From Hydractinia symbiolongicarpus (taxonomy: Eukaryota; Cnidaria; Hydrozoa; Anthoathecata; Hydractiniidae), in NCBI RefSeq assembly GCF_029227915.1, contig NC_079876.1, positions 5,334,001 to 5,398,000 on the forward strand: a stretch of 64,000 bases of DNA, in the 5' to 3' direction. This document shows positions 1 to 11,524 of the stretch, one piece after another. Made by a program: the position numbers and the translations under genes. How positions within the stretch are numbered: position 1 is the stretch's first letter; each line of letters begins with the position of its first letter. A model generated the notes under the pieces. It was not told the origin of the DNA. It saw only the letters and a program-made list of their open reading frames with translations, and searched no databases.

Positions 1-102
1 AAATGTAGTTTTTGAAACTGTCGCTATTTCTTCAGCGCGCGATAACGGATAGGATTGGTCCCACAGTAAAGAATGACTTATTTATCTAAATTTTTAAATG
101 AA

Positions 103-117
103 GCGCTACCACAGCGC
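103..117. repeat. Short dyad in monomer: GCGCT-5-AGCGC
   Basis: This is a perfect 5-bp inverted repeat with loop accac. It recurs in monomers that carry the acagcgccc variant. It is broken in the other subtypes, where the right arm reads agcggcc, agagccc, agagacc or aacgccc. Cruciform or protein-binding potential is only inferred, and the subtype-dependent loss argues against strong constraint. Confidence 0.55.
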
Positions 118-155
118 CCAGTGTAATCGCTGAGTTCCGGCAATCACGTCAAATT

Positions 156-174
156 AAGAAGAATGTTATTTCTT
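156..174. repeat. Short dyad in monomer: AAGAA-9-TTCTT
   Basis: This is a perfect 5-bp inverted repeat around the spacer gaatgttat. The core aagaagaatgttatttctt is kept in most monomers. Subtypes with agaggaatg, aagaatatttttt or gttagttctt alter one arm or the spacer. No function can be assigned from sequence. Confidence 0.5.
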
Positions 175-264
175 GGAGTCCAATTGTCTCCTTTATCACA
201 TTTATCAGGTGACAGTCCAAAGTTAGTTCAATTAAGTCCCACAGTCAATCGCTCCATATTTAAA

Positions 265-300
265 AGCGATGCAACCTAGTAATATCACAAAAATATCGCT
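265..300. repeat. Inverted repeat in monomer: AGCGAT-24-ATCGCT
   Basis: Six-base perfect arms are separated by 24 bases that contain the conserved gcaacctagtaatat element. The same dyad is seen in the second monomer at 638-673. Subtypes with atattgcta, agtgatgc or agccatac lose one arm. Confidence 0.55.
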
Positions 301-331
301 AAATACATGTTTGTACGAATATGTGACCTAA

Positions 332-349
332 CCGTTGTAACTCAAACGG
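332..349. repeat. Short dyad in monomer: CCGTT-8-AACGG
   Basis: A perfect 5-bp stem flanks gtaactca. It is retained in monomers ending ccgttgtaactcaaacgg and also in the ccgttgaaactcaaacgg form. It is lost in the gaaatgg, gaaaggg and cagacgg tail variants that dominate the right half. Confidence 0.5.
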
Positions 350-1119
350 ACAGACACCGTTAGAAAGTCAATGAAATGTAGTTTTTGAAACTGTCGCTAT
401 TTCTTCAGTGCGCGATAACGGATAGGATTGGTCCCACAGTAAAGAATGACTTATTTATCTAAATTTTTAAATGAAGCGCTACCACAGCGCCCAGTGTAAT
501 CGCTGAGTTCCGGCAATCACGTCAAATTAAGAAGAATGTTATTTCTTAGAGTCCAATTGTCTCATTTATCACATTTATTAGATCACAGTCCAAAGTTAGT
601 TCAATTAAGTCCCACAGTCAATCGTTTCACTTTTAAAAGCGATGCAACCTAGTAATATCAGATAAATATCGCTAAATATATGTTGGTACGAATATGTGAC
701 CCAAACGTTGTAACTCAAACGGATTGATACTGTCTGAAAGTCAATGAAATGTAGTTTTTGAAACTGTCGCTATTTCTTCAGCGCGCGATAACGGATAGGA
801 TTGGTCCCACAGTAAAGAATGACTTATTTATCTAAACTCTTAAATGAAGCGCTACCACAGCGCCCAGTGTAATCGCTGAGTCCCGGCAATCACGTCAAAT
901 TAAGAAGAATGTTATTTCTTGAAGTCCAATTGTCTCATTTTTCACATTTATCAGGTCACAGTCCAAAGTTAGTTCAATTAAGTCCCACAGTCAATCGTTT
1001 CATAGTTAAAAGCGATGCAACCTAGTATTATCAGAAAAATATCGCTAAATACATGTTTGTACGAATATGTGACCCAACCGTTGTAACACAAACGGACTGA
1101 CACCGTTAGAAAGTTAATG

Positions 1120-1851
1120 AAATGTAGTTTTTGAAACTGTCGCTATTTCTTCAGCGCGCGATAACGGATAGGATTGGTCCCACAGTAAAGAATGACTTAG
1201 TTATCTAAGTTTTAGCGCTACCACAGCGCCCAGTGTAATCGCTGAGTTCCGGCAATCACGGCAAGTTAAGAAGAATGTTATTTCTTGGTGTCCAATTGTC
1301 TCCCTTATCAGATTTATCAGGTGACAGTCCAAAGTTAGTTCAATTACGTCCCACAGTCGATCGTTTCATAGTTAAAAACGTTGCAACCTAGTATTATCAG
1401 AAAAATATCGCTAAATACATGTTTGTACGAATATGTGACCCAACCGTTGTAACACAAACGGACTGACACCGTTAGAAAGTTAATGAAATGTAGTTTTTGA
1501 AACTGTCGCTATTTCTTCAGCGCGCGATAACGGATAGGATTGGTCCCACAGTAAAGAATGACTTAGTTATCTAAGTTTTAGCGCTACCACAGCGCCCAGT
1601 GTAATCGCTGAGTTCCGGCAATCACGGCAAGTTAAGAAGAATGTTATTTCTTGGTGTCCAATTGTCTCCCTTATCACATTTATCAGGTGACAGTCCAAAG
1701 TTAGTTCAATTACGTCCCACAGTCGATCGTTTCATAGTTAAAAACGTTGCAACCTAGTAATATCACAAAAATATCGCTTAATACATGTTTGTACGAATAT
1801 GTGACCTAACCGTTGTAACTCAAACGGACAGACACCGTTAGAAAGTCAATG
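1120..1851 (+). repeat. Two adjacent 366-bp monomers
   Basis: The monomers at 1120 and 1486 are consecutive short-subtype copies with almost identical fronts, including the rare cacggcaagtt and the cttggtgtccaattgtctccc segment. Their tails differ. The first ends like the 747 monomer (agtattatcagaaaa, cacaaacggactg), the second like the other short copies (atcacaaaaatatcgctta, ctcaaacggacag). This is the pattern left by an exchange within the monomer around 250-290. Confidence 0.8.
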
Positions 1852-2597
1852 AAATGTAGTTTTTTAAACTGTCGCTATTTCTTCAGCGCGCGATAACGGA
1901 TAGGATTGGTCCCACAGTAAAGAATGACTTATTTATCTAAATTTTTAAATGAAGCGCTACCACAGAGAACAGTGTAATCGCTAAGTTTTGGCAATCATGT
2001 CTAATTAAGAAGAATGTTATTTCTTGGATTCCAATTGTCTCCTTTATCACATTTATCAGGTGACAGTCCAAAGTTAGTTCAATTAAGTCCCACAGTCAAT
2101 CGTTTCATAGTTAAAAGCGATGCAACCTAGTAATATCACAAAAATATCGCTAAATACATGTTTGTACGAATATGTGACCCAACCGTTGTAACACAAACGG
2201 ACTGACACCGTTAGAAAGTCAATGAAATGTAGTTTTTGAAACTGTCGCTATTTCTTCAGCGCGCGATAACGGATAGGATTGGTCCCACAGTAAAGAATGA
2301 CTTATTTATCTAAATTTTTAAATGAAGCGCTACCACAAGGCCCAGTGTAATCGCTGAGTTCCCGCAATCACGTCAAATTAAGAAGAATGTTATTTCTTGG
2401 AGTCAAATTGTCTCCTTTATCACATTTATCAGGTGACAGTCCAAAGTTAGTTCAATTAAGTCCCACAGTCAATCGTTCCATAGTTAAAAGCGATGCAACC
2501 TAGTAATATCACAAAAATATCGCTAAATACATGTTTGTACGAATATGTGACCTAACCGTTGTAACTCAAACGGACAGACACCGTTAGAAAGTCAATG

Positions 2598-4814
2598 AAA
2601 TGTAGTTTTTGAAACTGTCGCTATTTCTTCAGTGCGCGATAACGGATAGGATTGGTCCCACAGTAAAGAATGACTTAGTTATCTAAGTTTTAGCGCTACC
2701 ACAGCGCCCAGTGTAATCGCTGAGTTCCGGCAATCACGTCAAGTTAAGAAGAATGTTATTTCTTGGTGTCCAATTGTCTCCTTTATCACATTTATCAGGT
2801 GACAGTCCAAAGTTAGTTCAATTACGTCCCACAGTCAATCGTTTCATAGTTAAAAACGATGCAACCTAGTAATATCACAAAAATATCGCTTAATATATGT
2901 TTGTACGAATATGTGACCTAACCGTTGTAACTCAAACGGACAGACACCGTTAGAAAGTCAATGAAATGTAGTTTTTGAAACTGTCGCTATTTCTTCAGCG
3001 CGCGATAACGGATAGGATTGGTGCCACAGTAAAGAATGACTTATTTATCTAAATTTTTAAATGAAGCGCTACCACAGAGACCAGTGTAATCGCTAAGTTT
3101 TGGCAATCATGTCTAATTAAGAAGAATGTTATTTCTTGGAGTCCAATTGTCTCCTTTATCACATTTATCAGGTGACAGTCCAAAGTTAGTTCAATTAAGT
3201 CCCACAGTCAATCGTTTCATAGTTAAAAGCGATGCAACCTAGTAATATCACAAAAATATCGCTAAATACATGCTTGTACGAATATGTGACCTAACCGTTG
3301 TAACTTAAACGAACAGACACCGTTAGAAAGTCAATGAAATGTAGTTTTTGAAACTGTCGCTATTTCTTCAGCGCGCGATAACGGATAGGATTGGTCCCAC
3401 AGTAAAAAATGACTTAGTTATCTAAGTTATAGCGCTACCACAGCGCCCATTGTAATCGCTGAGTTCCGGCAATCACGACAAGTTAAGAAGAATGTTATTT
3501 CTTGGTGTCCAATTGTCTCCTTTATCACATTTATCAGATGACAGTCCAAAGTTAGTTCAATTACGTCCCACAGTCAATCGTTTCATAGTTAAAAACGATG
3601 CAACCTAGTAATATCACAAAAATATCGCTTAATACATGTTTGTACGAATATGTGACCTAACCGTTGTAACCCAAACGGACAGACACCGTTAGAAAGTCAA
3701 TGAAATGTAGTTTTTTAAACTGTCGCTATTTCTTCAGCGCGCGATAACGGATATGATTGGTCCCACAGTAAAAAATGACTTATTTATCTAAATTTTTAAA
3801 TGAAGCGCTACCACAGAGACCAGTGTAATCGCTAAGTTTTGGCAATCATGTCTAATTAAGAAGAATGTTATTTCTTGGAGTCCAATTGTCTCCTTTATCA
3901 CATTTATCAGGTGACAGTCCAAAGTTAGTTCAATTAAGTCCCACAGTCAATCGTTTCATAGTTAAAAGCGATGCAACCTAGTAATATCACAAAAATATCG
4001 CTAAATACATGCTTGTACGAATATGTGACCTAACCGTTGTAACTTAAACGAACAGACACCGTTAGAAAGTCAATGAAATGTAGTTTTTGAAACTGTCGCT
4101 ATTTCTTCAGCGCGCGATAACGGATAGGATTGGTCCCACAGTAAAAAATGACTTAGTTATCTAAGTTATAGCGCTACCACAGCGCCCATTGTAATCGCTG
4201 AGTTCCGGCAATCACGACAAGTTAAGAAGAATGTTATTTCTTGGTGTCCAATTGTCTCCTTTATCACATTTATCAGATGACAGTCCAAAGTTAGTTCAAT
4301 TACGTCCCACAGTCAATCGTTTCATAGTTAAAAACGATGCAACCTAGTAATATCACAAAAATATCGCTTAATACATGTTTGTACGAATATGTGACCTAAC
4401 CGTTGTAACTCAAACGGACAGACACCGTTAGAAAGTCAATGAAATGTAGTTTTTTAAACTGTCGCTATTTCTTCAGCGCGCGATAACGGATAGGATTGGT
4501 CCCACAGTAAAAAATGACTTATTTATCTAAATTTTTAAATGAAGCGCTACCACAGAGACCAGTGTAATCGCTAAGTTTTGGCAATCATGTCTAATTAAGA
4601 AGAATGTTATTTCTTGGAGTCCAATTGTCTCCTTTATCACATTTATCAGGTGACAGTCCAAAGTTAGTTTAATTAAGTCCCACAGTCAATCGTTTCATAG
4701 TTAAAAGCGATGCAACCTAGTAATATCACAAAAATATCGCTAAATACATGTTTGTACGAATATGTGACCTAACCGTTGTAACTCAAACGGACAGACACCG
4801 TTAGAAAGTCAATG
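2598..4814 (+). repeat. Dimeric HOR: 739-bp unit (366+373), three copies
   Basis: Short and long monomers alternate strictly: 2598-3336, 3337-4075 and 4076-4814. Short members read gacttagttatctaagtt and lack 7 bp (taaatga) before gcgctacc. Long members carry the acagagacc front and the aagttttggcaatcatg segment. The second and third units are the closest, sharing cccattgtaatcgc and agatgacagtcc in the short member. The long members at 2964 and 3703 share taacttaaacgaac tails. The direct neighbours are a 373-bp member of another subtype (2225, with acaaggccc) and a chimera (4815). Confidence 0.85.
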
Positions 4815-5560
4815 AAATGTAGTTTTTGAAACTGTCGCTATTTCTTCAGCGCGCGATAACGGATAGGATTGGTCCCACAGTAAAGAATGACTTATTTATC
4901 TAAATTTTTAAATGAAGCGCTACCACAGAGACCAGTGTAATCGCTAAGTTTTGGCATTCATGTCAAATTAAGAAGAATGTTATTTCTTGAAGTCCAATTG
5001 TCTCATTTTTCACATTTATCAGGTCACAGTCCAAAGTTAGTTCAATTAAGTCCCACAGTCAATCGTTTCATAGTTAAAAGCGATGCAACCTAGTATTATC
5101 AGAAAAATATCGCTAAATACATGTTTGTACGAATATGTGACCCAACCGTTGTAACACAAACGGACTGACACCGTTAGAAAGTCAATGAAATGTAGTTTTT
5201 GAAATTGTCGCTATTTCTTCAGCGCGCGATAACGGATAGGATTGGTCCCACAGTAAAAAATGACTTATTTATCTAAATTTTTAAATGAATCGCTACCACA
5301 GAGACCAGTGTAATTGCTAAGTTTTGGCAATCATGTCAAATTAAGAAGAATGTTATTTCTTGGAGTCCAATTGTCTCCTTTATCACATTTATCAGGTGAC
5401 AGTCCAAAGTTAGTTCAATTAAGTCCCACAGTCATTCGTTTCATAGTTAAGAGCGATGCAACCTAGTAATATTAGAAAAATATTGCTAAATACATGTTGG
5501 TACGAATATGTGACCAAACCGTTGTAACTGAAAAGGACTGACACTGTTAGAAAGTCAATG

Positions 5561-5933
5561 AAATGTAGTTTTTGAAACTGTCGCTATTTCTTCAGCGCGC
5601 GATAACGGATAGGATTGGTCCCACAGTAAAGAATGACTTATTTATCTAAATTTTTAAATGAAGCGCTACCACAAGGCCCAGTGTAATCGCTGAGTTCCCG
5701 CAATCACGTCAAATTAAGAAGAATGTTATTTCTTGGAGTCCAATTGTCTCCTTTATCACATTTATCAGGTGACAGTCCAAAGTTAGTTCAAATAAGTCCC
5801 ACAGTCAATCGTTCCATAGTTAAAAGCGATGCAACCTAGTAATATCACAAAAATATCGCTAAATACATGTTTGTACGAATATGTGACCTAACCGTTGTAA
5901 CTCAAACGGACAGACACCGTTAGAAAGTCAATG
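5561..5933 (+). repeat. Linking monomer between left block and 7-mer HOR
   Basis: This 373-bp monomer has the diagnostic acaaggcccag and gttcccgcaatc of the 2225 monomer. It is followed, like that copy's relatives, by the cagtgcgcgataacgg subtype. It is not part of the 7-mer, because the monomer in the equivalent place before the second copy (8170) is of another subtype. Confidence 0.75.
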
Positions 5934-8900
5934 AAATGTAGTTTTTGAAACTGTCGCTATTTCTTCAGTGCGCGATAACGGATAGGATTGGTCCCACAGT
6001 AAAGAATGACTTATTTATCTAAATTTTTAAATGAAGCGCTACCACAGCGCCCAGTGTAATCGCTGAGTTCCGGCAATCACGTCAAATTAAGAAGAATGTT
6101 ATTTCTTAGAGTCCAATTGTCTCATTTATCACATTTATTAGATCACAGTCCAAAGTTAGTTCAATTAAGTCCCACAGTCAATCGTTTCACTTTTAAAAGC
6201 GATGCAACCTAGTAATATCAGATAAATATCGCTAAATACATGTTGGTACGAATATGTGACCCAAACGTTGTAACTCAAACGGATTGATACTGTCAGAAAG
6301 TCAATGAAATGTAGTTTTTGAAACTGTCGCTATTTCTTCAGCGCGTGATAACGGATAGGATTGGTCCCACAGTAAAGAATGACTTATTTATCTAAACTCT
6401 TTAATGAAGCGCTACCACAGCGGCCAGTGTAATCGCTGAGTATCGGCAATCACGTCAAATTAAGAAGAATGTTATTTCTTGAAGTCCAATTGTCTCATTT
6501 TTCACATTTATCAGGTCACAGTCCAAAGTTAGTTCAATTAAGTCCCACAGTCAATCGTTTCATAGTTAAAAGCGATGCAACCTAGTATTATCAGAAAAAT
6601 ATCGCTAAATACATGTTTGTACGAATATGTGACCCAACCGTTGTAACACAAACGGACTGACACCGTTAGAAAGTCAATGAAATGTAGTTTTTGAAATTGT
6701 CGCTATTTCTTCAGCGCGCGATAACGGATAGGATTGGTCCCACAGTAAAGAATGACTTATTTATCTAAATTTTTAAATGAAGCGCTACCACAGAGACCAG
6801 TGTAATCGCTAAGTTTTGGCAATCATGTCTAATTAAGAAGAATGTTATTTCTTGGAGTCCAATTGTCTCCTTTATCACATTTATCAGGTGACAGTCCAAA
6901 GTTAGTTCAATTAAGTCCCACAGTCAATCGTTTCATAGTTAAAAGCGATGCAACCTAGTAATATTAGAAAAATATTGCTAAATACATGTTGGTACGAATG
7001 TGTGACCAAACCGTTGTAACTGAAAGGGACTGACACCGTTAGAAAGTCAATGAAATGTAGTTTTTGAAACTGTCGCTATTTCTTCAGCGGGCGATAACGG
7101 ATAGGATTGGTCCCACAGTAAAGAATGACTTATTTATCTAAATTTTTAAATGAAGCGCTACCACAGCGCCCAGTGTAATCGCTGAGTTCCGGCAATCACG
7201 TCAAATTAAGAAGAATGTTATTTCTTGGAGTCCAATTGTCTCATTTATCACATTTATCAGGTCACAGTCCAAAGTTAGTTCAATTAAGTCCCACAGTGAA
7301 TCGTTTCACTGTTAAAAGCGATGCAACCTAGTAATATCAGATAAATATTGCTAAATACATGTTGGTACGGATATGTGACACAAACATTGTAACTCAAACG
7401 GACTGACACCGTTAGAAAGTCAATGAAATGTAGTTTTTGAAGCTATTGCTACTTCTTCAGCGCGCTAACGGCTAGGATTGGTCCCACAGTAAAGAATGAC
7501 TTATTTATCTAAACTCTTAAATGAAGCGCTACCACAGCGCCCAGTGTAATCGCTGAGTTCCGGCAATCACGTCAAATTAAGAAGAATGTTATTTCTTGGA
7601 GTCCAATTGTCTCATTTTTCACATTTATCAGGTCACAGTCCAAAGTTAGTTCAATTAAGTCCCACAGTCAATCGTTTCTTTGTCAAAAGCGATGAAACCC
7701 AGTAATATCAGAAAAATATCGCTAAATACATGTTGGTACGAATATGTGACTCAACCGTTGAAACTCAAACCGATTGACACCGTTAGAAAGTCAATGAAAT
7801 GTAGTTTTTGAAATAGTCGCTATTTCTTCAGCGCGCGATAACGGATAGGATTGGTCCCACAGTAAAGAATGAATTTTTTATCTTAATTTTTAAATGAATC
7901 GCTACCACAGCGCCCAGTGTAATCGCTGAGTTTCGGCAATCATGTCAAATTAAGAAGAATGTTATTTCTTGGAGTCCAATTGTCTCCTTTATCACATTTA
8001 TCAGGTGACAGTCCAAAGGTAGTTCAACTAAATCCCCCCGGCAATCGTTTCGCTTTTAAAAGCGATGCAACCTAGTAATATCAGAAAAATATCGCTAAAT
8101 ACATGTTTGTACGAATATGTGACCCAAACGTTGTAATTCAAACGGACTGACACCGTTAGAAAGTCAATAAAATGTAGTTTTTGAAACTGTCGCTATTTCT
8201 TCAGCGCGCGATAACGGCTAGGATTAGTCCCGCAGTAAAAAATGAATTTTTTATCTTAATTTTTAAATGAAGCGCTACCACAAAGTCCAGTGTAATCGCT
8301 GAGTTTCGGCAATCATGTCAAATTAAGAAGAATGTTATTTCTTGGAGTCCAATTGTCTCCTTTATCACATTTATCAGGTGACAGTCCAACTTTAGTTCAA
8401 TTAAGTCCCACAGTCAATCGTTTCACAGTTAAAAGCGATGCAACCTAGTAATATCAGATAAATATCGCTAAATACATGTTGGTACGGATATGTGACCCAA
8501 ACATTGTAACTCAATCGGACTGACACCGTTAGAAAGTCAATGAAATGTAGTTTTTGAAACTGTCGCTATTTCTTCAGTGCGCGATAACGGATAGGATTGG
8601 TCCCACAGTAAAGAATGACTTATTTATCTAAATTTTTAAATGAAGCGCTACCACAGCGCCCAGTGTAATCGCTGAGTTCCGGCAATCACGTCAAATTAAG
8701 AAGAATGTTATTTCTTAGAGTCCAATTGTCTCATTTATCACATTTATTAGATCACAGTCCAAAGTTAGTTCAATTAAGTCCCACAGTCAATCGTTTCACT
8801 TTTAAAAGCGATGCAACCTAGTAATATCAGATAAATATCGCTAAATACATGTTGGTACGAATATGTGACCCAAACGTTGTAACTCAAACGGATTGATACT

Positions 8901-11151
8901 GTCAGAAAGTCAATGAAATGTAGTTTTTGAAACTGTCGCTATTTCTTCAGCGCGTGATAACGGATAGGATTGGTCCCACAGTAAAGAATGACTTATTTAT
9001 CTAAACTCTTTAATGAAGCGCTACCACAGCGGCCAGTGTAATCGCTGAGTATCGGCAATCACGTCAAATTAAGAAGAATGTTATTTCTTGAAGTCCAATT
9101 GTCTCATTTTTCACATTTATCAGGTCACAGTCCAAAGTTAGTTCAATTAAGTCCCACAGTCAATCGTTTCATAGTTAAAAGCGATGCAACCTAGTATTAT
9201 CAGAAAAATATCGCTAAATACATGTTTGTACGAATATGTGACCCAACCGTTGTAACACAAACGGACTGACACCGTTAGAAAGTCAATGAAATGTAGTTTT
9301 TGAAATTGTCGCTATTTCTTCAGCGCGCGATAACGGATAGGATTGGTCCCACAGTAAAGAATGACTTATTTATCTAAATTTTTAAATGAAGCGCTACCAC
9401 AGAGACCAGTGTAATCGCTAAGTTTTGGCAATCATGTCTAATTAAGAAGAATGTTATTTCTTGGAGTCCAATTGTCTCCTTTATCACATTTATCAGGTGA
9501 CAGTCCAAAGTTAGTTCAATTAAGTCCCACAGTCAATCGTTTCATAGTTAAAAGCGATGCAACCTAGTAATATTAGAAAAATATTGCTAAATACATGTTG
9601 GTACGAATGTGTGACCAAACCGTTGTAACTGAAAGGGACTGACACCGTTAGAAAGTCAATGAAATGTAGTTTTTGAAACTGTCGCTATTTCTTCAGCGGG
9701 CGATAACGGATAGGATTGGTCCCACAGTAAAGAATGACTTATTTATCTAAATTTTTAAATGAAGCGCTACCACAGCGCCCAGTGTAATCGCTGAGTTCCG
9801 GCAATCACGTCAAATTAAGAAGAATGTTATTTCTTGCAGTCCAATTGTCTCATTTATCACATTTATCAGGTCACAGTCCAAAGTTAGTTCAATTAAGTCC
9901 CACAGTGAATCGTTTCACTGTTAAAAGCGATGCAACCTAGTAATATCAGATAAATATTGCTAAATACATGTTGGTACGGATATGTGACACAAACATTGTA
10001 ACTCAAACGGACTGACACCGTTAGAAAGTCAATGAAATGTAGTTTTTGAAGCTATTGCTACTTCTTCAGCGCGCTAACGGCTAGGATTGGTCCCACAGTA
10101 AAGAATGACTTATTTATCTAAACTCTTAAATGAAGCGCTACCACAGCGCCCAGTGTAATCGCTGAGTTCCGGCAATCACGTCAAATTAAGAAGAATGTTA
10201 TTTCTTGGAGTCCAATTGTCTCATTTTTCACATTTATCAGGTCACAGTCCAAAGTTAGTTCAATTAAGTCCCACAGTCAATCGTTTCTTTGTCAAAAGCG
10301 ATGAAACCCAGTAATATCAGAAAAATATCGCTAAATACATGTTGGTACGAATATGTGACTCAACCGTTGAAACTCAAACCGATTGACACCGTTAGAAAGT
10401 CAATGAAATGTAGTTTTTGAAATAGTCGCTATTTCTTCAGCGCGCGATAACGGATAGGATTGGTCCCACAGTAAAGAATGAATTTTTTATCTTAATTTTT
10501 AAATGAATCGCTACCACAGCGCCCAGTGTAATCGCTGAGTTTCGGCAATCATGTCAAATTAAGAAGAATGTTATTTCTTGGAGTCCAATTGTCTCCTTTA
10601 TCACATTTATCAGGTGACAGTCCAAAGGTAGTTCAACTAAATCCCCCCGGCAATCGTTTCGCTTTTAAAAGCGATGCAACCTAGTAATATCAGAAAAATA
10701 TCGCTAAATACATGTTTGTACGAATATGTGACCCAAACGTTGTAATTCAAACGGACTGACACCGTTAGAAAGTCAATAAAATGTAGTTTTTGAAACTGTC
10801 GCTATTTCTTCAGCGCGCGATAACGGCTAGGATTAGTCCCGCAGTAAAAAATGAATTTTTTATCTTAATTTTTAAATGAAGCGCTACCACAAAGTCCAGT
10901 GTAATCGCTGAGTTTCGGCAATCATGTCAAATTAAGAAGAATGTTATTTCTTGGAGTCCAATTGTCTCCTTTATCACATTTATCAGGTGACAGTCCAACT
11001 TTAGTTCAATTAAGTCCCACAGTCAATCGTTTCACAGTTAAAAGCGATGCAACCTAGTAATATCAGATAAATATCGCTAAATACATGTTGGTACGGATAT
11101 GTGACCCAAACATTGTAACTCAATCGGACTGACACCGTTAGAAAGTCAATG
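5934..11151 (+). repeat. 7-mer HOR, 2609 bp, two near-identical copies
   Basis: Copy 1 is 5934-8542 and copy 2 is 8543-11151. Monomer starts are 5934, 6307, 6680, 7053, 7426, 7797 and 8170, then 8543, 8916, 9289, 9662, 10035, 10406 and 10779. Order-specific markers repeat in both: acttttaaaag in member 1, gcgtgataacgg with actctttaatg in member 2, gcgggcgata in member 4, a 371-bp member 5 with agctattgct and cagcgcgctaacgg, aaatccccccggc in member 6, and cccgcagtaaaaaatg with aaagtccag in member 7. I found one difference by eye, G at 7228 versus C at 9837. This implies a very recent duplication, or an assembly that should be checked here. Confidence 0.93.
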
Positions 11152-11524
11152 AAATGTAGTTTTTAAAACTGTCGCTATTTCTTCAGCGCGCGATAACGGC
11201 TAGGATTGGTCCCGCAATAAAAAATGACTTTTTTATCTTAATTTTCAAATGAAGCGCTACCACAGAGCCCAGTGTAATCGCTGAGTTCCGGCAATCACGT
11301 CAAATTAAGAAGAATGTTATTTCTTGAAGTCCAATTGTCTCATTTTTCACATTTATCAGGTCACAGTCCAAAGTTAGTTCAATTAAGTCCCACAGTCAAT
11401 CGTTTCACTGTTAAAAGCGATGCAACCTAGTAATATCAGATAAATATTGCTAAATACATGTTGGTACGGATATGTGACACAAACGTTGTAACTCAAACGA
11501 ACTGACACCGTTAGAAAGTCAATG
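11152..11524 (+). repeat. Chimeric monomer at the 7-mer / 10-mer boundary
   Basis: The front (gttttaaaactg, ggtcccgcaataaaaaatg, attttcaaatg) is not found in the 10-mer. From about cacgtcaaatt onward the tail matches the last 10-mer member (14882): ttgaagtccaattgtctcat, cactgttaaaag, gataaatattgc, cgaactgacacc. The 10-mer therefore probably begins inside this monomer. Confidence 0.7.

Larger units (their letters stand above)
1..373 (+). repeat. Reference monomer (first copy) and its composition
   Basis: This copy is used as the reference for within-monomer positions. Counted by hand it has 66 G and 76 C (about 38% GC) and 17 CpG dinucleotides, against about 13 expected from base composition. 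CpGs cluster at 21-48 (gtcgc, gcgcgcg, acgg), at 103-148 and at 265-358. It contains single sites for AGCGCT (102-107), CAATTG (181-186) and ACATGT (305-310), which recur in most monomers. It is not the array consensus: its segment around 251-260 (gctccatatt) differs from the usual gtttcatagt or gtttcactgt. Confidence 0.9.
1..5560 (+). repeat. Left mixed block: monomers 1-15, with 366-bp short subtype
   Basis: Monomer starts are 1, 374, 747, 1120, 1486, 1852, 2225, 2598, 2964, 3337, 3703, 4076, 4442, 4815 and 5188. Five are 366 bp. Several copies are chimeric: the monomer at 1120 has the short-subtype front but the tail of the 747 monomer, down to its private gttaatg ending. The monomer at 4815 joins an agagacc front to a tail typical of the 6307 monomer. 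The 374 monomer matches the 5934 monomer with only two differences that I saw (ctaaatatatg and tctgaaag), linking this block to the next one. It contains no gene. Confidence 0.9.

Noticed and set aside
220-240. RNA polymerase III B-box-like gttcaattaag (SINE or tRNA origin)
   Set aside because: It matches the B-box only partly, and no A-box lies at suitable distance. There is no poly-A tail or target-site structure, so a tRNA/SINE origin is unsupported.
1-373. Assignment to a named satellite family or species
   Set aside because: The length and motifs do not match a satellite I can identify with confidence. Known satellites of similar length exist in several insect groups, but length alone is not evidence. 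A database search with the monomer consensus would decide.
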